Assembly (NCBI GenBank): GCA_963377175.1
Contig: CAUJNA010000569.1
Span: forward strand, 172,482 to 236,481
Direction: 5' to 3'
DNA: 64,000 nucleotides
Source of the DNA: Effrenium voratum
Taxonomy: Eukaryota; Sar; Dinophyceae; Suessiales; Symbiodiniaceae
Shown here: positions 1-11,983 of the stretch, in pieces
Layout: each line of letters begins with the position of its first letter
Position numbering within the stretch: position 1 is the stretch's first letter
Translations under genes and position numbers: made by a program
Notes under the pieces: generated by a model
The model's input: the letters and a program-made list of their open reading frames with translations, nothing else
The model's database searches: none
What the model was told of the DNA's origin: nothing

Positions 1-306
1 GACGGTCAGATGTATCACGCCTTTGAAGCTTGGCTACGCCTAGCTCTTTCATCCTGGAGCGCCCTGCGTTGCCTAAATTTTGTGCCTTGACAGACTGACA
101 TGAGCCTGATCCCAAGCGTAGCCTCAAAGCAAGGGCAAATTCGGGCAAACGTAGCTTGTAACCGGGCAAACGTAGCTTGTAACGTACAGTTTGTCGTGTT
201 TCAAGCGTTTTTCCCAACACGAACCGAGCCGATCGGTTCTCCAACATGGTCGGCCGCTGAAAGGAGCGCGCAGAAATCCAAGTGCAAATCGAGCGCAAAT
301 AGTTTA
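1..306 (+). repeat. Direct repeat, copy A (285-306 bp)
   Basis: This segment matches 1070-1354 in the same orientation at near identity. Copy A carries an extra 21-bp tandem duplication (CGGGCAAACGTAGCTTGTAA plus one base) at about 142-183 that copy B lacks, which accounts exactly for the length difference. Both copies stop matching at the same AATAGTTTA junction. Copy A is then followed directly by the foldback element arm. No gene is recognised here; the short open frames are not conserved in any visible way. Confidence 0.85.
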
Positions 307-2445
307 TCCGCAAAACATCCGCGAACCAGCGCGCATATTAAACAACGTAGGGATCAAATTTGATCGAGTGTTTACTTGTCAGGGTCCATGGTGTTTGGGG
401 GTTTGAGCAGAACTCAATAATTCGAGCGTTTTTGGTCGTACCTAATACATGTTGGTTCCTTCAGGATTATATGCTAGACTAGTAGCAGTTTACTTTCTTT
501 CTAATTGCCGCAATGAGTTTGAAAGTCATTGTTTCCGCAGAAGTCGTTCAAGTTGTGTTGCAGACCGAAGGTAAGGGCTCTTGCTTTTGCGTGTCATGAA
601 GTGCATCAGCCAGAGTGACTTAGTGTCAAACATTGCGACATGCATCAAAGCTGGCAGACCCAATGCGATAGAACCGCTTGCTTTAACAAATCACACTTTT
701 GCAGGTGGACGTTGCCAGGCCGCCGCTCAAGCGAAACTAGCAGTGACATGACCACCCAACACGTGCCACTGTCTCGAAAGACCGGCCAGGCCTTGCAGCA
801 GCGGCGGCAGGCCAGGATTCGTAGACGCACCTGTCTCGACAATCAATCACGGCCGTCGCGACAAACAATCACGACCTGCCACATCATGAGTAATGATAAT
901 GACGGAGCCGACCCCCAACATAAAGTTTAAGGTGACCACCCGGCTTTTCAGGAGGTCCCAGAAAAGGGCCAGCAAGGCCGGGTTTGGAACTTGCTCGGCG
1001 TGGGGACAAGCAGGGCTGAGCGAGCCTGCCAGCAGGCGACGGCCATTCAAGAAGAGGGTGCGAAGAAGAGACGGTCAGATGTATCACGCCTTTGAAGCTT
1101 GGCTACGCCTAGCTCTTTCATCCTGGAGCGCCCTTCGTTGCCTAAATTTTGTGCCCTGACAGACTGACATGAGCCTGATCCCAAGCGTAGCCTCAAAGCA
1201 AGGGCAAATTCGGGCAAACGTAACTTGTAACGTACAGTTTGTCGTGTTTCAAGCGTTTTTCCCAACACGAACCGAGCCGATCGGTTCTCCAACATGGTCG
1301 GCCGCTGAAAGGAGCGCGCAGAAATCCAAGCGCAAATCGAGCGCAAATAGTTTAGCCTCGCTGCAGCCTGTGCTTTTGTGTCGCGGCCCATTGAACTTCG
1401 GTGCGCCTGAGAGTTCAGACCAGCAGCGTGCTCCTCCAGCATCTCAAGCGTCAGGGCTTTGAGGCGTTCCCCAGTGTCGTCCCCGACGCCTGGCGTTGAC
1501 TTGACTGAACTGAAAAGTCAAAAGTTTCTTGAGAAGTCTAAAGTTTGAAAGTCAAGGTTTGTATTCTTTAGAAAGCACTCGCGAGCCAACACACCTTGCC
1601 TAGTGTCTTCCTACCGGCCATCGGTGTGTAATGCTGCTCTGTCTGTTAAGAGAGAGCAGCTGTAGAGGCCATGTCCTCCTTGCCAATGGACACCCGGTCA
1701 TGAATGATGCCTCAGGATGATCCAGCTGTGACATGAGATGAACACTTGCTAATAACTGACTAGCGTCAACTATTTGGCAACCTCTAAAATCACTCTCTAG
1801 ACAAAAAAGCCTGGGTGGGTCTGGGTTGCCAGGTCCGAAAGCGATGACTAATTGACGGCGCCGTGAAAGTCAGCAGCAGACAGTCTGTCAAACAGGCGCC
1901 AAAAAAAGAGTCTCAACATCGCAGATTCAGATCGCCCAGCGTCCCAACATGACACGCCACTGCGTTTGTTTGAGTAAGGTCCGAGGCTCAGTAGGTCTGA
2001 CCGGACACCAAGCCCAGCAAGAGGCGTAGCCCATTCAAGGACGCCCAGATGCTCCAAGCTTCTCGCTGCAAAAAACTCGGCCTGCCGGCAAAGAAACCGA
2101 TTGCAGGGCCAGCTTTCCTTGTCGGCGCTTTCGCTCTGCGTTTCTTTTCCTTCCCAGAGTTTTCATTGTCTGCCTGACCTTCGGACGGCAACACAACTTG
2201 ACCGACTTCAGCGGAAACACTGACTTGCCGACTCATTGCCGCAATTCGAAAGAAGGTAAACTGCTACTAGTCTAGCATATAACCCTGAAGGAACCAACAT
2301 GTATTAGGTACGACCAAAAACGCTCGAATTATTGAGTTCTGCTCAAACCCCCAAAAACCATGGACCCTGACAAGTAAACACTGGATCAAATTTGATCCCT
2401 ACGTTGTTTAATATGCGCGCTGGTTCGCGGATGTTTTGCGGATAA
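304..2445. mobile_element. Foldback element with 269-bp inverted arms
   Basis: Positions 304-572 are matched by the reverse complement of 2177-2445, starting from TTATCCGCAAAACATCCGCG at the outer ends. Identity is high in the outer 200 bp and lower toward the inner ends, where CAAGTTGTGTTGC followed by CGAAGG is still shared. The interior (573-2176) has no long coding frame and contains direct-repeat copy B. The layout fits a non-autonomous foldback or MITE-like DNA element. No target-site duplication is evident beside the outer ends. Confidence 0.7.
1070..1354 (+). repeat. Direct repeat, copy B
   Basis: Second copy of the repeat at 1-306, lying inside the foldback element rather than outside it. 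The sequence from GACGGTCAGATGTATC to AATAGTTTA is nearly identical to copy A. This placement suggests that the element, or a rearrangement at its edge, captured flanking sequence. Confidence 0.85.
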
Positions 2446-4100
2446 TTGGGGCAGCGCGTTTGAGCCGGCCGACGGCATCAGCCAGGCGCCGGTCATGTCT
2501 GACTGGGGCCTGACGCGCTGTGATTCTAGGCGTCATTTATAGCAGGTGATTTATTTTTCCCGGATAAACTGATCATTGAGCCACCCGGTTGGTTCGGGAA
2601 AGCAGTGAGTAGACACCAAGAGCCAAGGAAAACATTGCGCTGGACCGTGCGATCAAGAAGGTCCCTGCAGCCACGGAGATCATGGACATCGTATCAATTT
2701 TGGACAAGACTTTTTTAGCAGCGTGAGGGGGGCCGACTGGTGGGACTTGCATGCTTGTGTTTTTCAATCTTAAATTGATGAAGCGCTTCAAGGCGGTCGT
2801 TGCTGGTCTCCACGCACGCATTGCGTGGAAGCAGGAAAGCCGTGGTGCCAGAAGCTTGGCACTTTGATGGATGTCGGTCGTCGTTTGACGGACGTGTCCT
2901 TCGTTTGCTTCGCGTTTTTTGAGTCCTTCCTCCCAAAGGCGTACGCATCAGCCGGCCATGCGCTTGCTGGCACTCCGGCCGGTCGGACCGTGCCAGATGA
3001 AGGTCATGCGCGTGGTTCGGCCTGCGCACAAGCCCGAGAACGCGAACTTTACTTGTCTGGGCCCTCACTGCCAGTGCTTGAGCGGCTTCCAGGGGCCAGG
3101 GCTTAGCGTCTTTGCGCAAGCCTAAATAAAGCATGATAATCAATCTGATGGCTGAATGTGATAGCTGAGTAGGCTCGTTCGTTGTTTTTGCCGGTTCTGA
3201 GACTCTGTTTACGTTTCATGCTTGGAAGTGACTGTTGGTAAAGTAGCTTGGCAGTAAGTTAGATAGATGCTTGTTGAGTCCTTTGAATCTAAGTATTTTA
3301 ATTTGAGTAGTTCCCCACACCTACTTCTTTGCCTGAACTTAACCCTGCGTAACGTGATGCCCGCCAATCAATAGCTATTGTAAAAGTCAGTTAGTAATGG
3401 GCAAACTTATTTGGGGCGCCTGCATCATGAACAGGTGCCAGCGCCTTTTGGGGCAAGGGCGTCGGTCGCTTCCCCAGCAAGCGACTACGTCAAGCCGCGC
3501 TTTCAGCTCCGCGCTCGGGCGCGCCAGCTGGCCAGGGCAAGGCCCAACACATTCCGGAAGGAACTGAGGGAAGACTGTCGTAACTCTTGCGAGCGCATCT
3601 CGGTTCAGGACGGTAGGTGCCCATGTACATGGCGGTCGCGCTGTATCATCCCAGAGCTCCAACAAACCAAAAGATATGACGAGTTGCCTCAGACACACAC
3701 ACACAGTCTTTGCCTTTGCCCCTTTTCAGCAATGCTTGAAGGCTGTTATCAAAAAACGAGGCTCTGACACCAGAGAGTTGGTCGCTCATCAACTGTGCGC
3801 ATTACTGTTTTCCAATCCCAGGCCCACTGGCCAAGAATCTTGGCCAAAACCACAGTCAGTCAGACTGTCTGACCTCGCAGGTCCTCAGCAAGAGAGGTGG
3901 AACGCCAGGGCGCCCAGCCTCGCCTCGAGTTGCGGGGTAGCTCTTAAGGGAGCTTATGCACTCAGCTCCCTTCCCGAAGTAACACGGCACTTCAAAACCT
4001 TCTAGGGCGTTTTACGTTTGTTTCTGGGAGGGGAGTCCGAAGGTCCAGTCTGAAAATGCACATGCGAAGGCAAACAAGTCAACAATCGCCGGTCTAAGTA
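2446..4100. other. Unassigned stretch; one weak minus-strand frame
   Basis: No recognised gene. A minus-strand frame at 2573-2821 reads protein-like (a Lys/Arg-rich start followed by a hydrophobic stretch) but has no family motif. A small ACACACACACACAC run lies near 3694. The rest looks like unique non-coding DNA. Confidence 0.3.
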
Positions 4101-4670
4101 CTTGCCGTGAAGAGTGTTGCTGCTTCTGGCTTGCAGGTCATATTGGGCTCTTCAGACTGTTCCGAGTTGTTTTGTCACTACATCTGGCTGCTAGCTTCAT
4201 TGCGTATGCTGCCCCAGCTCAGACGGCGGCAACAGCCAGTAAGCAACCAATTGCTGACTGACAAACAGTCCGACGTGTTTCTAACAAGGTCCCCCCGGGT
4301 TGTTCTATTATAAGAAGGGGTCGGGAGAAACCAAAGCAAGTGGCAGCGATTGCAAAAATGCGCTTTGTCAGATTAAGTTGGCTACTCCGGGATGCGCCAA
4401 TAGCAGCAAGCAGCGATGATGAACTCGTCAGCATGCAGGTCGCAGACTCCAACTCTGACGAAATTAACGTGGACAGTGTCAGTGTCAGCGGAGTGGTGGT
4501 CCGGTCTGTCGGAGGAGATCGCGCTGCCCAGCAGTGATGACTGGTTCGTCATACGCATGTCAATGTGTTAAAGGAAGCCAGGCGTTTGTCAGTGCCACAC
4601 TTGGTAAAGATTTGTCCATAAAACACCTATTTGCGCACGTTCAAGCTTTTGCAGAGGTTACCTGGCTTGT

Positions 4671-5210
4671 GTGCTTCCAGCTGGCGCATTGTTGCGTAAA
4701 CCTCCCGCAATTCGTCTCCTGTCGGCGCCGGTCAACTTCAGCACACATTTTAGCGGCATTGGCTGCGCAGAGCAAGCAGCGCGGAACCTGGTCAAGGCAT
4801 TCCACCTATGCAGCCAAAAGCCTGTGAGCGCAGGATTGACAGGGACGGAGACCGGCGCCGGTCTCAAGATTGTTTCTTGCTGCGAAGTCAACCGAAATTG
4901 CCAGCAACTGTTGGCCAGTCAAGTGGAGCATGTGTTTTCGAACATTGGACGCGCTTCTAGGCTTGGATGTTGACGCGCTTGCCAGTAAGCCTATGCAAGA
5001 CTCACTTCCTGTGCCGTCAGCCACTCATGACGGCCGACGTGTCTCAGAGCCCGTGCCAGCTCTGGTCAAAAAGCTGGCAAGCGCTGCCGTGCGCGAGAGG
5101 TTTGACACGAAGGTCCTTAAGGCGAAGGGCTCACTAAAATTACAACGCTGCTGGTTCGCAGCTTGGAACCATATGGCCGCAACTTGGAGTGTTTTCCCCG
5201 TGCCGCACAA
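4671..5210 (+). pseudogene. C5-cytosine methyltransferase-like fragment (motif I)
   Basis: The frame at 4671-4973 contains THFSGIGCAEQAARNL, which matches motif I (FxGxG) of C5-cytosine methyltransferases, followed about 40 residues later by CEVNRNCQQLLASQVEHVF, resembling the acidic/Asn motif II-III region of the dinoflagellate versions. Just after EHVFSNI the continuation (LDALLGLDVDALAS) is in another frame from about 4945, so at least one frameshift is present. No PPC (motif IV) or ENV (motif VI) follows within 1 kb. An upstream frame ending at 4537 is Asp/Ser-rich, and one at 5346-5528 reads protein-like; these may be further relics. The most likely explanation is a truncated mobile-element methyltransferase. 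A multi-exon gene with unseen introns is less likely. Confidence 0.5.
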
Positions 5211-5504
5211 ATAACAACATGGTTCAATGTCCAATGGGTCCAACATGTGATTCGGCCCAGTGCAATGTTTGCACAACTTCAATGTTATACCTTTTGCTGC
5301 TTCTGCTACGCAGACGTGTGTACACGGCCCTGGTAAATCGAGAGTTTGGCTTGGTCGCCGACGTCGGTCTGCAACGCGGTCAAGAATCTGTTCCACATGT
5401 CCGCTGGTCAGCTGAAAATCAAAGGTTGCTTGGCGGCCAAGGTTGACAACGTCCTGGACGAGGAATCGCTGCAAGGTTTGGTGGCGCTGCAGGTTTATGT
5501 TCAT

Positions 5505-6300
5505 TTGGGTGGCGCTCCGTTTGAGTGACCTTGGGTGACCCATTCCAAGCGCTGCTGTTTCCGTTTGAGTGACCTTGGGTTGCAAGTGGCCTTTCCCAAA
5601 TGCGATGGCAACCGTCGTGTTCTCAGTTAGGCAGCTTGCGCCATGGCAATCTCCACTGTGTCAGTTTCAAATATCCGTGCTCTACGGTAGTTCATGTCAC
5701 AAAATGTTGGCAGCCGTGCTCCAGAACACAAGTGGCACCTTGGTAGCTGGCAGCCTCAGCTGTTTCTGTTTGAGTGACCTTGAGTGACCGTTTTCCAAAT
5801 GCAATGACAATCCTCAAGCTCTCGGCCAGGCAGGTACTTGCAAATGGCAACTTGGGCCCTGGCAATCTCTACTGTGCCAATTCAAAATTTCTGTGTTCCA
5901 CAGTAGTCACATTCTGTTGGTTGCCAGGCTTGATAAGACAAGTAGCGCCGTGGGAGCCGGCAGCCTTTGCTGTTTCTGTTTGAGTGACCTTCTCAAAACG
6001 TGTCCTTTTCTCAGCCAGGCAGGCGGACCAGATTTGAAAATGCAAATGCTGTCCGATTGAGTAGCCCTTTTCAACGTGATGGCAACCGTCCTTTTCTTCA
6101 GCCAGGCATCCTTTTCTCACTGGCAATTCGTACCGCGCCCGTTTCGCCCTTTCCTCGATTTTGTTTCAGCCAGGCAGCAGGACGCAAATGGCAGCTTAGG
6201 ACTTAGGAAAGGGCGTCTCCGTTGTTTTCAACCGCAACGACTCCCATCACTTTCTCGACCAAGCAGGCTCTAGCAAATGGCTGACAATCTCTATTGTGTT
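5505..6300 (+). repeat. Tandem array, ~205-210 bp unit
   Basis: The anchor CCGTTTGAGTGACCTTGGG occurs at 5517 and 5561, and as CTGTTTGAGTGACCTT at about 5766 and 5976. Each later copy is followed by similar blocks (a CCAAATGC.ATG run, GGCAATCTCTACTGTG, and a TTGGT.GC.GGC block). The last unit decays by about 6300. No coding signal is seen. Units differ by many substitutions, so the array is old. Confidence 0.75.
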
Positions 6301-6889
6301 TGTTGAGGTTTCTACGCCCCATAGTGATTCAGAATTGTCGTGTCCTAGCCAACCAGCAGACTTGCGAGCGCCAGTGGCAGATCGGCAATTCTTCTCTTGT
6401 GGAAGTGGCAAGGAGAAATCTCACCTTACTGGCATTTTGTTTGCATATGACTCCCTACCTCGAAAAACGACAGCACTCTTTTGTGCATCCAGGCAGGCTT
6501 CAATGACGGGATATGTTCTGGCACCTTGCGCACAACAAGCGTTGTTGGGGCATCTGTTGTGGTGTCAATTTGCAGACTTGACCCAAGTTCTGCAATACAT
6601 TGTTGAAACGCGTTTCAAACCAACAAACGAGATGAATTGTCATCACGTCGTGATGCTTAGGCGGTTGAATTTGCAACAAATCTTCGGGTGCCATGCTTCG
6701 GGGCCCTAGACAGGTGGCAGGCCCAGTATTTTGTGAGGTTAGGGCCGCGGGCAAGCTTTGATTTCCTCAGTGCCGCTTCAGGAAACGAATCTGGCAAAGT
6801 CAAAAAGTGCAACGCGCCCGAGGGTACTGGAATGGATAATGAGCTGTCCTTGCCAGTTAATCGAGTGGCCGCTGCCTGAAATGTATTGA

Positions 6890-7100
6890 CTAAACCAAAA
6901 CATTCAACCCTAAACAATGTTGGCCCTAAACCAGAAGCTGAATCTCTAAACAGTGCTGACCCTAAACCAAAACATTAAACCCTAAGCGTTGTAGTGACCG
7001 CAAGCCAAACCTTAAACCCTGGGCAGTGTTGACCCTCAACCCAACCTTTACACCCTAAACAGTGGCGACCTTAAACCCATAATTTAAAACCCCAGACAGT
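6890..7100 (+). repeat. Degenerate telomere-like CCCTAAAC array
   Basis: About six ~35-bp units carrying CCCTAAAC or TTAAACCC, often followed by an AGTGTTGACC spacer. CCCTAAA is the complement of the plant/dinoflagellate-type telomere repeat TTTAGGG. The array is interstitial and heavily diverged. Confidence 0.6.
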
Positions 7101-7129
7101 GTTGTTTTATGTTGATCTTACCTTAACGG

Positions 7130-9600
7130 GCTAGGTGGCTGACAGCAGCCCATCGGGAGCATGACCGCGCAAACACTTGGAAGAGCTGAAATAGCAGCAA
7201 GGCGCGCCTGAGTGGCCTAGATGTGCGCCGGCGCGGAACAAGGCGCAAAACCAGCCTGAAGAGTTGAAAGCAATAACAGCGTCAGGGGCTGCGGCTGGCG
7301 CGACCAAAGCGCGCCAGCACACAATGGGCAACTTTGTTGTTATTGGAGATGGCGTGGCTGCAAAAAAACATGGCGAACCAGCGTAAAAGCAGATTATACC
7401 CGCCTGAGCCAGCGCAAAGCGAAATTGTCCCGACATATCATAAGAATACCTGAACAGTTTGCGCGCAACTGCAACAACCGTCTAAATCGCCGAGGGGGGC
7501 ATGGGACATAAATGGCTCATAGTGAAGCAGCGCAGGAACAACGTAATTGTGTGGGAGAGGCCGCAGCGGGTTCCAAACTTCAAAAGACACCAAAGCTTAA
7601 GAAGCAAAAACCCGGGTGAAAATCTAGGCGCGCCAAAGCAGCCTGGCCATAGTGTTCCACGTTTTTTGTGGGCTGCGCAACGAGGGGTTTTGCGTATGTA
7701 CAGTCTTGCCTTCGCAGCTGTGCGCGCACATGAGCACGATGTGTGCGCGCACGTGGATGGGCGGGTGTGGGAGCGGGCGTGGGTGTAAGTGTGTGTGTGT
7801 GTGTGCACATGTGTGTGTGTCTGCGCGCGTGTAACGATCGCAGCTTCCTAAGGCGCACGCTCGCGTAAACAGAGCTGCGTGCATCCTTAGAGAGTTGAGT
7901 GTGCGTTTCGTTTGGCTGCGCGCGCGTCGTCCAAAACACGGCTGAAGTTAGCGCGTTGTTAAGCTGTTGTTCGGCGGTCGCTAGCTTGGCCAGGCTTCGG
8001 GGGAAACGTGGGCACGTTAGCTTCGATATGGCGAGCCGCTGGTCAAGGAACATGCTTTTGTGAAGGTTGTCCCTTGTTGTTTTGGCAAAAGCTGCGCAAC
8101 TAGCTAGCCACTGACAGACTCACGGGGGGGGGGGGCGTAGCGCTGCAATTCTTGCCTGGAGGTACCTATCCAAAAGGCCGCCTGTGCAACTTAGTTTCAA
8201 CCTCACCGGTAGAAGCAAAACAATGAACTTATTCTTGCTTCACACAGTACTGGGTTATTGAGGGCAATCAATGACCATGCGTAAGGCGAAGCTCCGAGAA
8301 CCTTGGCCCTAGGAATGTTTCCCGTTTTTGAGTCATGCTTCGCAGGCCGGAGCCAGCAATCTTATCCTTTTTTGGCGGCCTTTAAGGCACACGGACTGGT
8401 CAGTTTGCAGCTCAGAAGGCGGCCCAACCCTTCCTTTTCACTACGCTCTAGCCCAGCGGACACAGCAGCCATTTGCTGTCCGCCCCTTCCAGAGTCAACA
8501 GAGGACACAGCACCACCACAACAAATTCGAGGTTCCTCAACCTCTATTCGCCAATTCCTCTATACTTCAGAAATAGATCCAGGGAACCGTCGCTTGCGTG
8601 CGTGCTTAGGGTTGCACTAGGTCCTGACCCGCGACAAACACCTGCGCAGGCAGCTGGGTCCGAAGAAGCACCCGTGAAGGCACCTTAAACAAAGAACACC
8701 TGGCCAGCAAAGAGACACGCGGAGAAACAAAAAACACGCGCAGACGTTAAAGTAACACCTGAAAGGCAGATTGGTACCTCCAGGTGCCAAGCTTATCACG
8801 CGGCGGCAACGACCTGTTTGGTGAAGCTTGTTGTGGATTGGCGGATCTGAGGGAGGATCTGACACGCGTTGGTCTGGCGGAGTGGGCGGCCTTGGACTGC
8901 TGGTGTCCTGTAAAGGTCTTGGTTTATGGGGTGGGCCCGTGGTGATGAGCGTTGACTCAACTGCTGTTGCCTCTGTCCATGAGTTGTGAACTGATGAACA
9001 CATGATCGCATGCAATTGTCTTGGGTGTACGAGTATCGTCCAAACTCTATTCAGCTGATCGGGCTGCCACAAAAATATGCGTGGATGGCGCACAGAGGGT
9101 TCTCAACTTCCTACAGCCCTTCTACATGTTGGTCGGGCGCACGTCATTTGGATCTTAGCGGATCTCAAAGTTAACCTTGAGAAGGCACACCTCTTTGTAA
9201 GGCGGTTTCACCTTGACGTGACGCAACGTGATGTCAGTGCTGATAAGAATAGACCTGTGCCAATTTGGTTCTGCTTCCGGACGTACCTGCCTTTCCCTCC
9301 AGAGGCTGGTGCTCATATTTCATTGAAACAATCTTGTGAAGCAGGCCTGTCGGCTTCAGGCCTCTGAGCCCTGATTCAGGATCTTTCAGGCCATCTCCAC
9401 AAAAATGAAAATCACCGCAGGTCACTGATCGGTCAGAGAACGGCCTCTGCCCGCAGTGCAAATACCAGGTTCTGGATGCCTGAAAGTTTGCCCCAACTGG
9501 TGTGCCGCAATTGGTGCCACACATTCAACCATTGCTTTTCCAGGCCTTGTTGGAAGTTCTGCGTGTTCAGCCATGGACGCACGCCGGTGCGATGAGGATG
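7130..9600. other. Unassigned stretch with TG microsatellite and poly-G tract
   Basis: A TG/TGTG-rich simple repeat lies at about 7786-7826, embedded in CG-rich alternating purine-pyrimidine sequence, and a poly-G run occurs near 8124-8136. Open frames over the microsatellite are low-complexity (poly-His/Thr on the minus strand) and are not genes. No homology-bearing motif was seen in the remainder. Confidence 0.5.
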
Positions 9601-9629
9601 ACATCGGGCGCTCGCTCATTAATGACCTC

Positions 9630-10400
9630 CATCGCTCCCCCCCCCCCGCCGGTGTGTAAAATGAGTGCTGCCGCGCTAGGGCTAGACAACACAGCTGCAA
9701 CTAAGCCCACAGTTAGAACATCGGCAGATGCACGGCTGCCCGGGTTGAACCCGAAAACAATCCCCCGCCAGCTGTTGCAACCCTCTAGCCTCAACCCTGA
9801 ACAAACCCAAAGAATTCACGCCTACAAAAACAAGAGCAGTCCGCCCATGGTTTAAGCCTTACCAACCTGAAAGTTGCCGAGTTCCAGGCCCGACGCTTGC
9901 CAGGTTCCCCCCCCCCCCCCGGTGAGACTAAAATGAGTGCTGCCGCACTTGAACAACGAATAGGAAGCTGATCTCTAGGTCTAGACAACACAGCTGCAAC
10001 TGAAACCCCCACGCCTTAGGCCAAAACTGTTTTTCAGAAAGTGTGTGTTTTGACCTATTTCAACTAGCGGGACCCACAGGTTAGAACATCGGCAGATGCA
10101 CGGTTGCCCGGGTTGAACCCTGAGCAATCCCCCTTCAAATGTTGTAAACCTCTAGCCTCAACCCTGAACAAACCCGAAAGTTTCAAGCCTATTTCAACAA
10201 GAGCAGTGCGCCAATGACGCTTGCCTTAAACAACCCCCAGCCTGAAAGCTGCCGATTTCCAGGCCCGGCACTTCCCAGATCCCCCCCCCCCCCCCCGCGG
10301 TGAGAGTAGATTGAGCGGCGACGCACGAGAGAGGAATAGGAAGCTGACCTCTTACGATTAACAGCGCAGCTGCGACTAAAATGACCACGCCTCAAGCTAA
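9630..10400 (+). repeat. Three tandem units each headed by a poly-C tract
   Basis: C runs of 11-16 bases lie at about 9636-9647, 9907-9920 and 10281-10296. The first two are followed by AAAATGAGTGCTGCCGC, and all three by related blocks (ACAACACAGCTGCAACT or ACAGCGCAGCTGCGACT, TTAGAACATCGGCAGATGCA, TCTAGCCTCAACCCTGAACA, AAGAGCAGT.CGCC). Spacing is about 270 and 375 bp, so units differ by indels. The C tracts sit at the same place in each unit, so they are part of the repeat. Confidence 0.75.
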
Positions 10401-10691
10401 ACACAATTCTTCAAAAGGCATGTGCTTTCTACATAAGTTGCAAACAAAGCCGTCATGTTGCAAGACGCCGTGAAACGCAAATCGCTGCAACAGAAATACA
10501 TAGTTGTTTAGCCTTGGTAAGGAAGCAACCCCCTTCAAACGCAGCATGCAACAATGGTTCACCAGCTTCCCAGACAAAGTCGCAGTGTATATACTTGGCC
10601 ATTGTTGTTCTAACTTGGATGTTCTAAACAAAACATACCCAGAGACATGTCGCATGCCCAAATTATGTTCTAACCCAGGTTCAGTTAGAAC

Positions 10692-10961
10692 ATGGATTCA
10701 CCACATGATGCTCGTGATGCTGTGGAGCTCTTTGGCGGGGAGCCCCTACACAAAGAGCAGCTGCTGCTGTGGCCCGAATCATTGACCTTTCCAGTTGTTC
10801 CTGCCCAGCCACGCCTGAAGCATCCGCAGCTGCGCTTCATCATTGACAAAGCGCTCCACGCGTTGACCACTGATGTCGTCAAACCTCTCTGCGAACAAGG
10901 CCAGGCTGGTGGACTAAACACAAGCGACTGCGCGCTCCTCTTCAGCTGGTTCCAAAGCTGA
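10692..10961 (+). CDS. Hypothetical 89-residue protein
   Basis: An ATG-initiated frame that reads like real protein: an acidic start (MDSPHDARDAVELFGGE), a Pro-rich middle and two amphipathic helical stretches (around residues 46-60 and 62-75). No family is recognised and there is no signal peptide or membrane span. It follows the poly-C tandem array and has no obvious partner gene nearby. It could equally be one exon of a larger gene, because downstream GT sites exist but no convincing second exon was identified. Confidence 0.35.
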   Translation: MDSPHDARDAVELFGGEPLHKEQLLLWPESLTFPVVPAQPRLKHPQLRFIIDKALHALTTDVVKPLCEQGQAGGLNTSDCALLFSWFQS

Positions 10962-11950
10962 AGGAGAAGGCGACAACCCGCTTTCAAAAAAAGCTGCTTC
11001 CCTGCGCTGCGAGAACCCCACGGCTGCCTGGCGTTTTTTTTCTTCAGGGTTCTTTGGTTCCGGCGCTGTCCCCTGCCCACGTTGGGCCGACTTTGGCGCT
11101 GCAGCCCTGTTTGGTGAACGAGGGGCGGACTACAACCCAGACTTCCCCAACAGGCACGGACTTGCCTGCGCCCCTTGGCCATTGCTGCGCCAGTTCTTTA
11201 CGCTATGGGTCCTCTGGCGAACGACCATAGTGCGCGTTTGGGCTGACTGTGACGCATAGCCGCTGTTGTTATCAGTCAAAAAAGGCCAGGCCACTGCCCT
11301 GGTGCGCGTCCAGGGCTGGGGTGAGCGCTGCCCACCAGATGAAAACTGACTGCTGCATAGGCGCCCGCAGTGGGCGTGAGCATGAACTCTTCCTTTTTGC
11401 TCAGCGCCCTTCGCTTGACCACGCGCCACGGGCTGGCGGGAAAACACGCCGACCCGGCCCTGAAACCCGAAACCCCCCAACCTAAAGAGTCAGTGGCAGT
11501 GGTGCCCCGAAGCCCGAACCCCAACAACCTACACTCCCAACCTAAACTAGACGTAGTAGGAGCCCCCAATCCAAGTGACTGACTCAAAACACCAGCGTGG
11601 TGCGTGAGGTTTCCACAGCAGCCTGCCTGACCGTCCCGGGTGTTGACCCACACCCAAGCCGGGGACAGGGGGGTCGCTCGAGCGCAACATTCATGGCAAG
11701 CAAGGCTGCGCAGAAGGGGGCGCTTGCGGGGTCCCCTGTCACACTTTCAGACCCCTCTTCATCTCGACACCTCACAAAAAACCTGGCCCCTGCGGCGCTG
11801 TGGGTCAATGTGCTTGTCAGTTCGCAATAGCCGGGAGGCTGATGGCTTTGGTAAGGCCCCCTTCTCGTCTGCAATAAGAGCTCAATTCCTGGTTTGCTGG
11901 GTGGAACGGTCTCATCCTTTCGAACCTTTCTCATGTGTATTTTGCGAGCC
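10962..11950. other. GC-rich stretch without a recognised gene
   Basis: Overlapping open frames occur on both strands because stop codons are rare in GC-rich DNA. None shows a motif. A short AACCC-rich patch (about 11460-11550) resembles the telomere-like tracts elsewhere in the window. Confidence 0.3.
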
Positions 11951-11983
11951 GAGTTCCAAGATCAAGACCTACCAGTGATCCTT

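Noticed and set aside
5025..5585. 186-codon minus-strand frame opposite the methyltransferase fragment
   Set aside because: It overlaps the plus-strand pieces that carry recognisable motifs, and shows no motif of its own.
7482..8053. His/Thr-rich minus-strand frame
   Set aside because: Spans a TG/CA simple repeat; composition is explained by the repeat.
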